From positions 372,001 to 436,000 of the forward strand of contig JAHLKI010000015.1 in assembly GCA_025602905.1 (NCBI GenBank): a stretch of DNA of 64,000 nucleotides. Direction: 5' to 3'. Positions 44,303 through 55,640 of the stretch are shown here, piece by piece (position 1 is the first letter of the stretch; every line of letters starts with the position of its first letter). The notes below the pieces were generated by a model. The model did not search any database, was not told the DNA's origin, and saw only the letters and a program-made list of their open reading frames with translations. A program made the translations under genes and the position numbers. Origin of the DNA: Phlyctochytrium arcticum. Lineage: Eukaryota > Chytridiomycota > Chytridiomycetes > Chytridiales > Chytridiaceae.

Positions 44303-45217
44303 ATGGCAGCACCCAAACGCAAGCGAGACGAAGATGGAGACGGGAAGAAGGCCCGGTTGCCTCACGTTGAAGCCATCAAAAGAGTATGTCAACTGTTACA
44401 GGACGACATCACGACAGATACCGGCGACGTGGTGAGCTCGAGACGTTAGCTTGATGACCTACGAAGGTTGAAACTGATTTCTTTTCTTATCCAGGCTGAG
44501 AAACTACCTCCACAAACAACTGCTAAGCATTTCTTGGAGCTCCTGCAACTGCATCGTCAAACTGCCACACATACCCTAAGTCAAAAGCGTCAAACGCAAG
44601 AAGCAAAACATGGCATGGACCGAGTGTCTCTTGATTTACAAAACATCCATTATGAGATATGGCATTTGAAACGGGAGATTGCTGAATGTGAAGAGATTGA
44701 GACCGAATATCAGAGGATTAACCTGATTCCTGATGAAGAATTTGATGATGCTCGGGCAGCATCGTCAGCGCTAAAGATCTCCCAACCATCCCCAGAAGTC
44801 TCCAAACCACCGTCTCAAACAATCCCAGAAGTTGCTCAACCAACGCCAGAAGCGTCTCAACCAACCTCAGAAGCTGCTCAAACAACCCCAGAAGCTGCTC
44901 AACCATCTTCCGAACCTCTCAATGGTGAAAATAAAAGTATCACAATCGAGGCCGACGCGCCGGCGGTCAAGGATACCTCCGAAAGCAGTCTTGCACATGA
45001 GAGGATGCTGGCACGCCTAAATTTTGAGCTGACGGAACGGGAGCGCTTGCTTGAGGAGGAAAAGACTCTGATTTTGACACTTGCCGCTGCCCAGGAAGAG
45101 TTTGAGAACGAAGTCGCCGATCTCGATCGTCTGGATAAAGAACTTGGCGATACCGTCCAGGCAACGCTTGGGCTCCAGGCCTGGCTAGGGCAAGATGTGG
45201 CACCCATAACCTCATGA
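44303..45217 (+). CDS. THO complex subunit THOC5
   Basis: Exons 44303-44431 and 44495-45217, 63-nt phase-0 intron, 283 residues. The THOC5 (Fms-interacting protein) core is recognisable: FLELLQLHR, then SLDLQNIHYEIWHLKREI with ECEEIETEYQRINLIPDEEF, then after a gap HERMLARLNFELTERERLLEE and a coiled coil. Between these lies an imperfect repeat of the type PEAxQPTSEAAQTT (about 145-175) that is not part of the family. THO couples transcription to mRNA export in the nucleus. The N-terminal KRKR is a likely nuclear signal. Confidence 0.9.
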
Positions 45218-45763
45218 GCTTGTGTCCTGTGGGCGGACAGAGTGGAGTAACGCTCGCATTTGCCCTATGGTACAATGACGATACCCGAGAAAATCATTAA
45301 ACCATGGCGCGGCAATGGGCCAGATTGTTGTTGTTATAACAGTAGTCACTATCCTTTGATCCAGGGACGGAGCTTTGGAAAATTTAAATCATACTTCCAT
45401 GTGGTTTTTTTTTTTGGTTGTTACGTTGGCGATGTTTGTTCAATAATAATTTACAAATTTCAGAATATTGTTGCACGATTGCATGGAATCAAATGTGCTG
45501 AAAGGAGCTTTCTTGGAGTTGATAAGAATCTTATACCCATCTCACATGTCGGCGTTTATAGTCAGGCTTGTGTGATCTCGTCCGAGGGAATTTTCAGATT
45601 TCATGGACAAAGTTATGATTGGTATGGACTCAAATGCTGAATTTAAACATGAGTGATGATACCAGGTGGTGGCCATCATCTCAACACTCTGGAGAACAAA
45701 AAAATAAACAGAAAAATGAACAGAATAGCTCGAAAATGAATAATGCAGATGATGAGTCGGATG

Positions 45764-47178
45764 TCACTCTTCGATGGCCACCATTTCGTCGGGTACCATC
45801 ACGCTCAAAACGTCAGATAAAGTAACAACCCCGACTGGGTGATCATTATCATCCGCAATCCAGATGCGGTGAATGTGGGCGTCTCTCATCTAGCAAGTAA
45901 AAAACAGCCAGGCTCAGAAGCATGCAATTGTACAAGAGGTAGATATTACATACCGCCTGTACAGCCACATGGACTTTTTGGCCGACCTCAACAAATTTGA
46001 GCTGGTCTGCTTTCACTTGGTCGGCTCGACGGTGGCAGTCTACCTCCAAGAAAGTAAAAACGTTGTCAAGTAAGGTGTCCAGGTTCGACGCTGACATATT
46101 GCGCAGGTCCGAGGCTGAAAGGTTGGCGACAAGCGCGTTCTGCTCGTCTGTAATGGCAACAGCAGAGACATTGTGCTTGTGCATTTCACTAAAGCGGGAT
46201 TAGTTGATCATGGGATACGTCAAAGTATTGCGACACGACGCTACCGGAAAGCGGAAAGTGCACTTGACTTGTCTGAGACGGTCACTACACGGGACTTGTT
46301 GTTAGCATTGGTGGACTGGCTCCTCGGGTTCTTTTGCTGCGCACGACGCAATGCCAGCTCCTCAACAGCCGTGACTGGTAATTCGAGAATTTCACGAAGG
46401 GTATTGCGCGGCACTGAGTCTGACTCCAGGATATAATTGATAAGATCCGTCTACAGCAGGTCAGAAAGATGCGATAGCAACTCTGTACGGGCGATTGTAC
46501 CTGCGTGATCATAACTAGTGCATCGTTTTCAGTGGCACCCTCAGCTACAAGAGAGTCATCAATGATCAAACATCGGTGGTAGCGGGCCGACGTGAGAAAC
46601 TGAAGAAGACTCGAAAGAGGCGCGGAGGAGTTCAGCGTCCAAGTTTCAGTGGACTCGGGTGTGAGACCAAGAAGTGACTTAATCTGCCCAGATAGTCTTT
46701 GTTCAGTACGTAAAACGGAATCCAGATCAGTCAGTATGTAACGTACGGGGGTGGCAAAGTATGTGGATTGCTCTTCCATGATACGATCAATATGCGCACG
46801 GAGCTTTTCAGCTTCGGGGCCAACGAGAGAAGTGCTCCCCTGTCTGACAGAAGGATGCCGATCAGGTCAATTTGCCAGTCCCGTCCAACTGGAAAACAAA
46901 ACATACTCCATCAATTCAAACACTTCGCGGAAGACAGTAAAGCGCATGATATCCCAGATGCTAACAATCCCCTCAAAGTCTTTGGGTCCTGCATTTTCAT
47001 CTTCAGAGTAGACAGGAACCGCCAAAATATTGTTGGATCGAAGCACAGAAATGACTGTGGAAAGAGGGGTGGAATTGGGAACCGCAACCAGAGGCAATGG
47101 GTTGGAGCGGAAGCGAAGCAGCTCTGCGATTGGAGTGCGAGAAAGGTGGGCATAGAGGACGTGCGACGGGCTCGACAT
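45764..47178 (-). CDS. Four-CBS-domain protein (Snf4/Sds23-like)
   Basis: Six exons: 47178-46907, 46843-46747, 46683-46501, 46450-46245, 46188-45954, 45889-45764; phases agree, 372 residues. CBS motifs can be followed: PLVAVPNSTPLSTVISVLRS...ILAVPVYSE with GIVSIWDIM, a second half with LSSLLQFLTSARYHRCLIID, a third with KHNVSAVAITDEQ and ANLSASDLRNM, a fourth with IHRIWIADDNDHPVGVVTLS. Such proteins bind adenine nucleotides; AMPK-gamma and Sds23 are the nearest types. The 63-nt intron at 46684-46746 is in frame without stops, so it could be retained, although it has TACTGAC and TACTGAAC branch-like sites. Confidence 0.85.
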
Positions 47179-47675
47179 GATGGAAACGTTGCACACGACA
47201 CCAGTGAGCAAAATGCTGTCCAGATAGTAAAGTTAGTCTAGTGTCCGTCAATTCCTAGCTTTCTGATTGACACCTTACCTGGGAAATCACTTGTAAAGTA
47301 GGAGCAAATAAACGTAAAAACAAAGCAAAGGTTGCCGAAGGGGTTTCGAATCGATTTCCTGGCCAGCAATGACATTGCCAGCGACGCGCACGCGACGTCC
47401 AGCCACCCTTGATCCGCATTGGCTTGCACTTCGAATGCATTGCAGCCATTTTCTTCGGCCCACTTTTCTTGAACAGCGCTCGCTCCCGCTTGTTTTTCCC
47501 TTGACCTTGTTGCGGAGAATTCAAAGCATATAGGTGATGAAGCTTTCTTCCTAGGGAAATAAGCTAATCTGTATACTACCGTTTCTCTCACCGGTATGTT
47601 GGCGGAACGAACAACGACTTTGGTGTGCTTGATCTGATTTGTTTATCCCTTGCAGAACAGCAACAGCTCCCCAAG
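47179..47675. other. Divergent promoter between CBS gene and ubiquitin-S27a
   Basis: About 500 bases with no supported gene. The leader of the ubiquitin-S27a gene may contain an intron ending near CTTGCAG at 47654. Confidence 0.4.
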
Positions 47676-48146
47676 ATGCAGATCTTCATCAACACTCTCA
47701 CTGCGGCCTCCTCGACTCTCGTCTTGGATGTTGCCGCCTCAGCTCCCATTGCTGATGTCAGCGCTCTTATTGCCGAGCGTGAGCTCATCCCTTGCGACGC
47801 CCAGCGTTTGATCTTCGCCGGCAAGCAGCTCGACAGCGAATTGACCCTCGCCGACTACGGTATCACCCAGGATGCTACCATTCACCTCACTGCGAGCCTT
47901 CTCGGTGGTGGCAAGAAGCGTAAGAAGAAGACGTACACCACCCCCAAGAAGATCAAGCACAAGCACAAGAAGGTCAAGCTCGCCATCTTGAAGTACTACA
48001 AGGTCGAGGACGGCAAGATCACCCGTCTCCGTCGTGAGTGCCCCTCCGAGAGCTGCGGAGCCGGTGTCTTTATGGCTACCCACCACGACCGTCTTTATTG
48101 CGGAAAGTGCGGTTTGACCTACCTCCAGGGTGGTGCCAAGGCTTAA
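47676..48146 (+). CDS. Ubiquitin-like/ribosomal protein S27a fusion (eS31)
   Basis: Single exon, 156 residues. The C-terminal 80 residues are a normal S27a: [20 protein letters not shown], then a CxxxxC...CxxC zinc motif ([18 protein letters not shown]). The N-terminal ubiquitin-like part is very divergent: it starts [15 protein letters not shown] with a two-residue insertion in the first hairpin, keeps RLIFAGKQL and ends SLLGG instead of LRLRGG. Only the Lys48 equivalent of the seven ubiquitin lysines remains. It is probably cleaved off to release the ribosomal protein, with the ubiquitin part acting as a folding chaperone, comparable to FUBI-S30 in animals. Confidence 0.93.
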   Translation: MQIFINTLTAASSTLVLDVAASAPIADVSALIAERELIPCDAQRLIFAGKQLDSELTLADYGITQDATIHLTASLLGGGKKRKKKTYTTPKKIKHKHKKVKLAILKYYKVEDGKITRLRRECPSESCGAGVFMATHHDRLYCGKCGLTYLQGGAKA

Positions 48147-48752
48147 GCTTGTCCCCAATTAGCGAATCTGAGCAGTAGTGGAACTTACTAGTGTTAGTGT
48201 GGTCGTTATCTCGTCCCATTATATCTTTACTTTGTTCCAACATGCTGTTGCACTCTCGTATTCCGTTACCAGTCGGTTTGGATCCTTGGGTTCCATTGTT
48301 TGGAGTCTTCTAAGTCAAATATTTGCCAATGATTCGTTTGCATACAGCGAGATACATTTGCATCTTGTTCATCCTTCACATCTTCCGAACATCCGTAAGC
48401 TGTAACGATGTTGCTGCATCTTGCATCGTCCATCCGCCACGTTTGCTAACCTATTCTGTGACATCCGCGCTATTCCTCGATTCGATCGCCATGCAAAAAC
48501 GCAGTTTCTGCTCACATTTCTACATTTCTGGCAAGAAGTCGAAACTCGAGTTTTCATCCATCTGGCACTACGTTTCTTTTTTCATCTTCTTGTAGATCTT
48601 GGTCGCAAAAATTAGCACGTCTCCTCACTTCATTCAACGCGTCACAGCGAGATACACTCGACGAGCTTTCTGGGCATTTTTTTCGAAATTTACGCATTGC
48701 TCTTCCACCATATAATAGCAAGTTCATAATTTCTACGAAGCAGATCGCCACA
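48147..48752. other. Intergenic, no supported gene
   Basis: About 600 bases downstream of the ribosomal gene with no coding signal. A TATA-like ATATAATAG lies at 48710, about 40 bases before the small gene. Confidence 0.4.
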
Positions 48753-48949
48753 ATGCCCAAGAAGAAGGTGGCAAGATCTGGTATGTCCTCTCGGCCGCTC
48801 ACTTCTATAGTGTCACTGAAATCTATGGAATCTACTCAGAATCGGCATCAAGTAATAGTGATAGCGAGCATGATTCGACATCCCCATCAAGCACAAATGA
48901 TTGCTTTCCGTCTGCCAGAATGACTTCAAATGACTACTATGTATTGTGA
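48753..48949 (+). CDS. Possible small Ser-rich basic protein
   Basis: Exons 48753-48780 and 48840-48949 with a 59-nt GT-AG intron give 45 residues beginning MPKKKVARSESASSNSDSEH. The Lys-rich start followed by a Ser/Asp stretch resembles the N-terminus of the PC4/Sub1 coactivator, but the DNA-binding domain of PC4 is missing. It also recalls the MPPKKK start of the zinc-ribbon gene. It may be a truncated gene or chance. Confidence 0.3.
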
Positions 48950-49074
48950 AACATTTCTGGGGTATCTATGTGTACATTTTAAAGAAACACTGCTATGATA
49001 TCCTTGCGTCAAAAATGAAAAACAGACGTAGGATGGAGAAGATGAAATACAGACTGCCATTATAGTGGTGATGA

Positions 49075-50410
49075 CTAGAGAGACTTGCGAGCTGGGGTGA
49101 ACGGCGCCGTTGACACCCGCGACACAAGGCTTGCAGGTTGCAGCGTGGGCAATGCCCGCACAATGTCCATATTGGGTCCTCTGGCCCGGCCCAAAAGTTC
49201 ATTGACAAACCTGCAGGCCTGAAGAACCTCGGTATTGAGGTACTCTCCAAATCTCAATAACTCACCGATCCCTCTTGCCGTCGGACCGATATCAAAGCGC
49301 TGCCCTGCGGCCTGCACAAACCAGATCGTATCTTCCATCCGCAGAATGCTGACTTGAAAGCATTGTGCAGTCCATTTAGACACCAAACCATAATGAAACT
49401 TGATTCTAGACACGTCTTCTTCGGTCGTCCAAGTGGCAGATAGAAGCGCCATGATCTGTTGACTAATTTCGCCAGGTGTCTTGATGTGATCCTTGTGCAG
49501 GCAGCCGGCCCGAAAGTCCAGATCATCCTTTTCTATTTCCAGAACACATTGTCCAAATCTCTTTGCCTTATGGGAATTGCCAGTCACGTACAGAGTAATG
49601 TCCGACTTTTTGATGGAATAAGAGTCATCATCATCCTCACCCCAGTTTCTTGATGTGGCGGCAAAGAGGTCCTGACGGCAGCTGCCCACACGCTCCTAAT
49701 GTCCTGCTCATCCAGAACAGTCGCCCTTGGTATCTTCAGAGCTAGGTCAATCAATGACATGATGCTCGTCTTTCTCCTTGTGCTCGCATCCGGCCCATTC
49801 TGCCAGAAGGCCCATCGGCTGGCGACTGGTGGCATAATCTGATCTCTGACCATCTCGTTAAGGATTTTCATCGCAACAGGATTGTCGCAGAATATTGCTT
49901 GTATGAATTTCACATCGTATGCCCGCGTTTGCGTGGCCGATTCTGGAGACAAATGAGGCGCCTCGCCCCATACTGCCTCCAATATCGATACGTCGAGCAC
50001 ACCTGTGTTGTGCAGTAAGCGGAGGAGGTGCCGGCCTCGCTGCTTCAAGGCCACATCTCGTGCTTGCAGATACATTTCGACGTGATGAATGTACAATGCA
50101 ACTGTTCATTGGTATAGTGACGACCGTCTCGCAGATCAATGGCTGGGGCAGCGATTGTGACTGCTTTGGTCCTCTTTGTTTGCTGCTGACCCCATGAACA
50201 CTCCATGGTAGATTCCTTTCCTTTGCGACTGGACGTCTCGCGCTGGCCATCGGCACTACCACCGGCCTCACTGGCTTCCAGATTACCGTCGTAGACCTCA
50301 CCCTCGTCCTCACGGGTCCGCAACTCGCCAATGGCTACATGGCGGCGGTCCACTTGATTCGCTAGACGTACTCGATTAGCTTGCTTCGCAAAGAACGAAT
50401 GCCAATGCAA
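49075..50410 (-). pseudogene. Unrecognised gene, probably broken
   Basis: Consistent coding-like sequence on the minus strand in at least two blocks. The upstream block (50410 to about 50090) is charged, with ELRTREDEGEVYDGNLEASE. The next (about 50090-49630) has HHVEMYLQARDVALKQRG and SIMSLIDLALKIPRA, then a plausible 80-nt intron (GTGAGG...GCAAAG), then a block with RFGQCVLEIEKDDLDF and WFVQAAGQRFDIG ending at 49075. The first two blocks are in different frames without a good intron, so a frameshift is likely. I do not recognise the family. It lies next to the segmental duplication. Confidence 0.45.
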
Positions 50411-51529
50411 GACCGCGCAGGACCGCAGGACCGCGCTCTCCCAGGGCGCTCTCCACGCGTTCGTCTCTGTTGCATCTCATGCATCACGGTTCTTTCAAAC
50501 ATTCCGAGCAACATGCCAGGTTCGTTTCACTTCCCTATCACATATTTCCGAGCGCTGGCGGTATCGGTCCCCCCCGGCTTGAAGCACCATCGCCTTCTCA
50601 TTCGGTGATGAGTTGCGTCTTGGACATTCAGGCGCAATGGTATGGTTCCCTGTACCATACCGTTGTGGAAAGATTGTCTTTACCCCTCGGCCACTCCCTT
50701 CGGCGTTTGGTCAAGCGGTGCTGGCATTCCTGGTGTCGACTGAAAGTTTGCTCAAACAAAGCTCTCCTGAACCAGAGGTTTCTGGGTGGCCTGAGGGCAC
50801 ATTGCCGTGCATTGTAGGGCTCCGGATGTCTGACGCATAGCACTTCCTGAACGAAGTGATCTTGTGATAAAAGTGTCGCTTCACTCGAGTCCTGCCACTT
50901 CGGTCGTTGGGCAAGCGTGTTGCGGCTTTCAGCTCCTTCAGGAATCAGACTAGATGGCAGCTATATCACCAATTACCTCTTCAAGCCAATCACTAATCTA
51001 CGTGTTTGAATTTCTTTCCTTACTTTACAGCTACGGCAATTTAGGAACAGCATGAGGAGTTTTGCGAAATCACGACGAGTATGTCGCATCTGTGATCACT
51101 TTCCCCATTGTTTCACGTCTGACGAATCTCTCACCTTCTAGCCTGCCATGTCTCTTTGCACCCCCTAGGGCAATGATTCCGCGCGTTAACACTACAAAGT
51201 ACCACAGCGAGCGCCTGTTCGAGGACCCGGGATCTCGCATGTCGGGTCAAGGACATGTACGGTGTGGTAATGTAGATTCGGCTGCGAACTTTAAGCTCTA
51301 CAAAGAGTTTGAAGTGTGCTGGTTGAAGGAATACACACATATTTGTAATAATAATAGTAATATATTGTGCCGTGTAAAGCTCTTTCATGTAATTCCTTCA
51401 TGTAATGTGATCCATATTGTAGAGGGAAGTGGTTTCTTCCGGCAAAGTCCCTCAGAATGCGAATCCTCACTTGAAGGCTGCTGGGCTCCGTTGTCGCAAC
51501 GCATCTTCTCGCCCGAGGCAGATGGATAG

Positions 51530-53171
51530 ATGGGCGTGAAACTCCGACAGATCGCCAGTACAGCTTGGAACCAGGCTGCCTGGCAAACATTCTGCGGATA
51601 TTCATCAACCTACGGCAGCCGGTCTACTCCCAGCATACAGCTCGCCATTCGTTCTTTGTCTTCTCTCCAACCCCAAATTTCCGTCGATACACTTCCGTTC
51701 GGTTTAGGAGCCGCCCTTCATAACAACATCACCACTCAAGAGAAGGATACAGCTTCAGAGGATCATCTGTGACAAGCGACTGCGCATCACTCGTCAGTTT
51801 CAGAACGCGTCCCAGCGTCTCGCGACGCGTCGCGCGTCTGCAGCTCAACCATTGGCCCACGTCTTTTCTTCCATCCCTTTGTACATATAATATAGCCATA
51901 GACTTCTCCCTTCCCCTCGTAACTTAGACCCCAACCTTCACAGAATTGTACCTTGACCATATTGTACTTTACACCGAACAAAGTTACCTACTACGTCTAT
52001 TGAATCCTGTCCCTGCTGGCCTTGTTATATCATCTCATACTGCCCTGGGATGGCTGCTTTTAGGGAGCGTGCCCATCATTCATGTGGCCAACTCCTCTTC
52101 CCAACAGCCTGCAGCACGCCCCGCATTACTGCTTCCCTCTCCTACATCTTCCTCCGTCCCTATGATCCACAAACAACCAGTGTCTGCCCGCTACGACATC
52201 CTGCGGATATTTGACAAAGCAGTCTTGCTGTTGATGACCTCTTTGAAGCTTGGTCTTCGCTTTGTCAATCTTGCTGTGCTGTTTGGGCCAGTTATCCTGA
52301 CCTTCCCAATTTGGTATCTGCTAGAGCTTCATGCACTCAAGCGTGGGGAGCGTCCACGGCTGTGGTGGGTCACCTTTCTGGTATGGAGCTTCGAAACCAG
52401 TGGGCCAACATTCACCAAGGTATGTCTTTGCTCTAGGGCTAATCTCACTCACCATACTGACTCGCCCAATGTGTAGCTCGGGCAATGGGCAAGCTCAAGA
52501 ACCGATCTTTTCCCACCCTACGTGTGTGACATTCTGTCCCGCTTACAATCCAAAGTGTCACCTCATTCACTAAAAGCCACTCGACGGAGTGATAGAACAG
52601 GAGTACGGGCTGAGATTAGAAGACATGTTTGAGGAATTTGATGAAATTCCCATTGGCGTCGGAGCAATTCCTCAGGTAAAGCTGCACATTTTGGAACGAT
52701 ATGATTTGAATGCTCAGTTCTGATTTTGAATAGGTACATAAGGGCGTTTTGAAGCCTTCCGAAGCAACAAAGTCGTGTTCAACATTGCGATGTGCGGTGA
52801 AGGTCCTTCTTCCCGGCGTCGCATACATGATCAATGCAGATTTGACCATTATGTGGGCCGTTGCATCACTCATCAATCTCTTACCGGATGCAGAATGAGT
52901 GTCTATCCCAGATGAGGTGGAGATGTTTGGGCACATGATGCGCGAACAGTTGGATCTGCGGCACGAAGCTCGGAATCTGGAGCTGTTTCGCGCCAACTTC
53001 AAAGAACGTCCAAAAGTGGGGTTTCCGGCCCCTGTTATGCCCCTTGTGCGACAAACTGTTTTGATTGAAGAGTTTGTGGACGCTATCCCCATCCCAAAAT
53101 TCCTCAACGGCGACCATACCCGGTTTGACCAAGCCCTTGGCAAAATTGGTTTGGATTTCTTCTTGGTGTGA
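51530..53171 (+). pseudogene. ABC1/ADCK2-like kinase pseudogene, truncated (copy 1)
   Basis: Fragments of an ABC1-family (UbiB/ADCK2-like) mitochondrial kinase: a possible targeting start (MGVKLRQIASTAWNQAAW), then after a candidate LTR the block ending SGPTFTK, intron 52420-52477, LGQWASSRTDLFPP, a one-base frameshift near 52582-52590, IPIGVGAIPQ, intron 52676-52733, VHKG and CAVKVLLPG, a TGA at 52896-52898 where Trp is expected, then QLDLRHEARNL and VLIEEFVDAIPIPKFL. It ends with LDFFLV at the duplication border, so the catalytic half is missing. ABC1 kinases act in coenzyme Q metabolism. This copy cannot make a kinase. Confidence 0.75.
51768..52029 (+). mobile_element. Candidate solo LTR inside the ABC1 pseudogene (copy 1)
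   Basis: 262 bp from TGTGACAAGC to CCTTGTTATA, with imperfect inverted ends and TCATC on both sides (51763-51767 and 52030-52034). Inside: ACTGCGC and ACGCGTCGCGC stretches, CCCACGTCTTTTCTTCC, a TATA box (ACATATAATATAG, about 51884) and a pyrimidine-rich tract. This order of motifs is the same as in the solo LTR at 19117-19450, so the two look related. The end is TA, not CA, which keeps the call tentative. Confidence 0.45.
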
Positions 53172-53195
53172 ACTACCCGCCCACTTGAGCGCCAT

Positions 53196-54542
53196 CCGTT
53201 TGCGATTCTGATTTTATTTTCTGGAATAGCATATGCTTATCATTGGATGTGGGGGCAACGAAATCAATGGGCTCGGAAATTGTATTTGGCTCGGCTGTTA
53301 CAGGAATGATGGGAGAGCTGGAGACTTGGACGACGGGTATGACGCGAGCCACCCGCTCGACTACCTGGTCAATCTCCACTTAAGTTTCAGCGTTCAGCGT
53401 TGGCAATGGCGCTATTGGCATCGACGCTGAACTGCTGCCAATTTTTCAGATATGCCTCAAGTTGCTCTGGGACGTTCTAGAAGGATTGCTGGGACGGCCA
53501 TGCGCGCGCTTTTGTCAGAAGAAAGTTCGCATGTGGATCCTTCCCCTTATCAGTCTCATCATCACCCATCTCTTCTTCATGTGGCTCCGTCTCGGCATTT
53601 GCATCTAGGAATTTGAAGAACGCGTAAGTACCTCCAAGTTATTGTGTATTGCTACCGTTCTGCGCAGGCCGTCAATCCTCGTTAATTATTTCCCTTACAA
53701 CAACTGCTGCCGACCGCGCAGGAGCTCTCATTGCCTCAACAGTAGCTTGAGCATGGCCTAGACCATTTTCCACTTTCAACGCGTCCAGCTCGCCCGTATA
53801 ATTTACCCCTTCTGGAGTCTGACCTTGAGTTGCGTTGTCCAGCACACTGTCAATATGACCGCCAGGAGTCGCTGAGTGACATATTGTGGATGTTAATGCC
53901 ATGCACCATGAAGTAGGATTAGCAATAGTTTCCAAAACTTTTGCAGTCTGGGGAAGTTCTGATTTAGTGATCATACCATGAGTGTCTGTTCCAGTTTCTT
54001 TCCCACGCCTCGCAGCAAAGATTGAGAACTCCCGGGCATTTACTGTGTTGGGAGTGAAGATGTACGGCTTCTTGATCGGCACCACTTGTCAGTTTGATGC
54101 CTCTTCAGACTGAGTGTAAGTACCAACTTCAGGCTACTTTGCCCCTTGGTAGCCCACGGTCTTCCACAGCATGACCACCGGCATTGGACGGCCTAGTTTA
54201 CGAGCTATCTATGGAAGTAGATAATTTGTAAATAATTGAAATGGAGATGTTGGTTGGGACAACCAGAAGATTCAAGACAATCACAAATTTTTAAAATGCT
54301 GCTTTTTTCATTGTTTTCTTTTATTTCATTGCTCATGTGTTGAAAGGCCTCTGAAAGGCCTGAAAGGCCGACCGATTGCGCAGGACCTGTTTTTACTCTT
54401 ACTGAAGCCCGACTGCGCAGGACCTGCCAATTAGACTTAAGGTCATGTGACCAAAACCTGTTTGGCTGCAGTGCCAGATCTTTAGTCCAAATATGGGAGT
54501 ATAGCCAGATCTTTTGCTGTTGCCATGGTTCAAGGTCAAGAT
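53196..54542. other. Spacer between the two duplicated segments
   Basis: About 1.35 kb. A 137-codon minus-strand open frame (53672-54085) is not recognised. Near the right end are three TGAAAGGCC units (about 54341-54369) and two GCGCAGGACCTG units (54388, 54413). The latter resemble the sequence at the left edge of copy 1 (50414-50431). Confidence 0.5.
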
Positions 54543-55640
54543 CGCGCTCTCCCAGGGCGCTCTCCACGCGTTCGTCTCTGTTGCATCTCATGCATCACGG
54601 TTCTTTCAAACATTCCGAGCAACATGCCAGGTTCGTTTCACTTCCCTATCACATATTTCCGAGCGCTGGCGGTATCGGTCCCCCCCGGCTTGAAGCACCA
54701 TCGCCTTCTCATTCGGTGATGAGTTGCGTCTTGGACATTCAGGCGCAATGGTATGGTTCCCTGTACCATACCGTTGTGGAAAGATTGTCTTTACCCCTCG
54801 GCCACTCCCTTCGGCGTTTGGTCAAGCGGTGCTGGCATTCCTGGTGTCGACTGAAAGTTTGCTCAAACAAAGCTCTCCTGAACCAGAGGTTTCTGGGTGG
54901 CCTGAGGGCACATTGCCGTGCATTGTAGGGCTCCGGATGTCTGACGCATAGCACTTCCTGAACGAAGTGATCTTGTGATAAAAGTGTCGCTTCACTCGAG
55001 TCCTGCCACTTCGGTCGTTGGGCAAGCGTGTTGCGGCTTTCAGCTCCTTCAGGAATCAGACTAGATGGCAGCTATATCACCAATTACCTCTTCAAGCCAA
55101 TCACTAATCTACGTGTTTGAATTTCTTTCCTTACTTTACAGCTACGGCAATTTAGGAACAGCATGAGGAGTTTTGCGAAATCACGACGAGTATGTCGCAT
55201 CTGTGATCACTTTCCCCATTGTTTCACGTCTGACGAATCTCTCACCTTCTAGCCTGCCATGTCTCTTTGCACCCCCTAGGGCAATGATTCCGCGCGTTAA
55301 CACTACAAAGTACCACAGCGAGCGCCTGTTCGAGGACCCGGGATCTCGCATGTCGGGTCAAGGACATGTACGGTGTGGTAATGTAGATTCGGCTGCGAAC
55401 TTTAAGCTCTACAAAGAGTTTGAAGTGTGCTGGTTGAAGGAATACACACATATTTGTAATAATAATAGTAATATATTGTGCCGTGTAAAGCTCTTTCATG
55501 TAATTCCTTCATGTAATGTGATCCATATTGTAGAGGGAAGTGGTTTCTTCCGGCAAAGTCCCTCAGAATGCGAATCCTCACTTGAAGGCTGCTGGGCTCC
55601 GTTGTCGCAACGCATCTTCTCGCCCGAGGCAGATGGATAG

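Larger units (their letters stand above)
50432..53195. repeat. Segmental duplication, copy 1 (2764 bp)
   Basis: Direct repeat with 54543-57306, constant offset of 4111 bases. The only difference noticed is T at 52983 against G at 57094, within a codon change Leu to Arg. The left edge lies beside GCGCAGGACC-type short repeats. It contains the ABC1 kinase pseudogene and a candidate LTR. Confidence 0.95.

Noticed and set aside
50470..51529. Short plus-strand open frames in the duplicated segment upstream of the ABC1 pseudogene
   Set aside because: Identical in both copies because the copies are near identical, not because of selection; no motif recognised.
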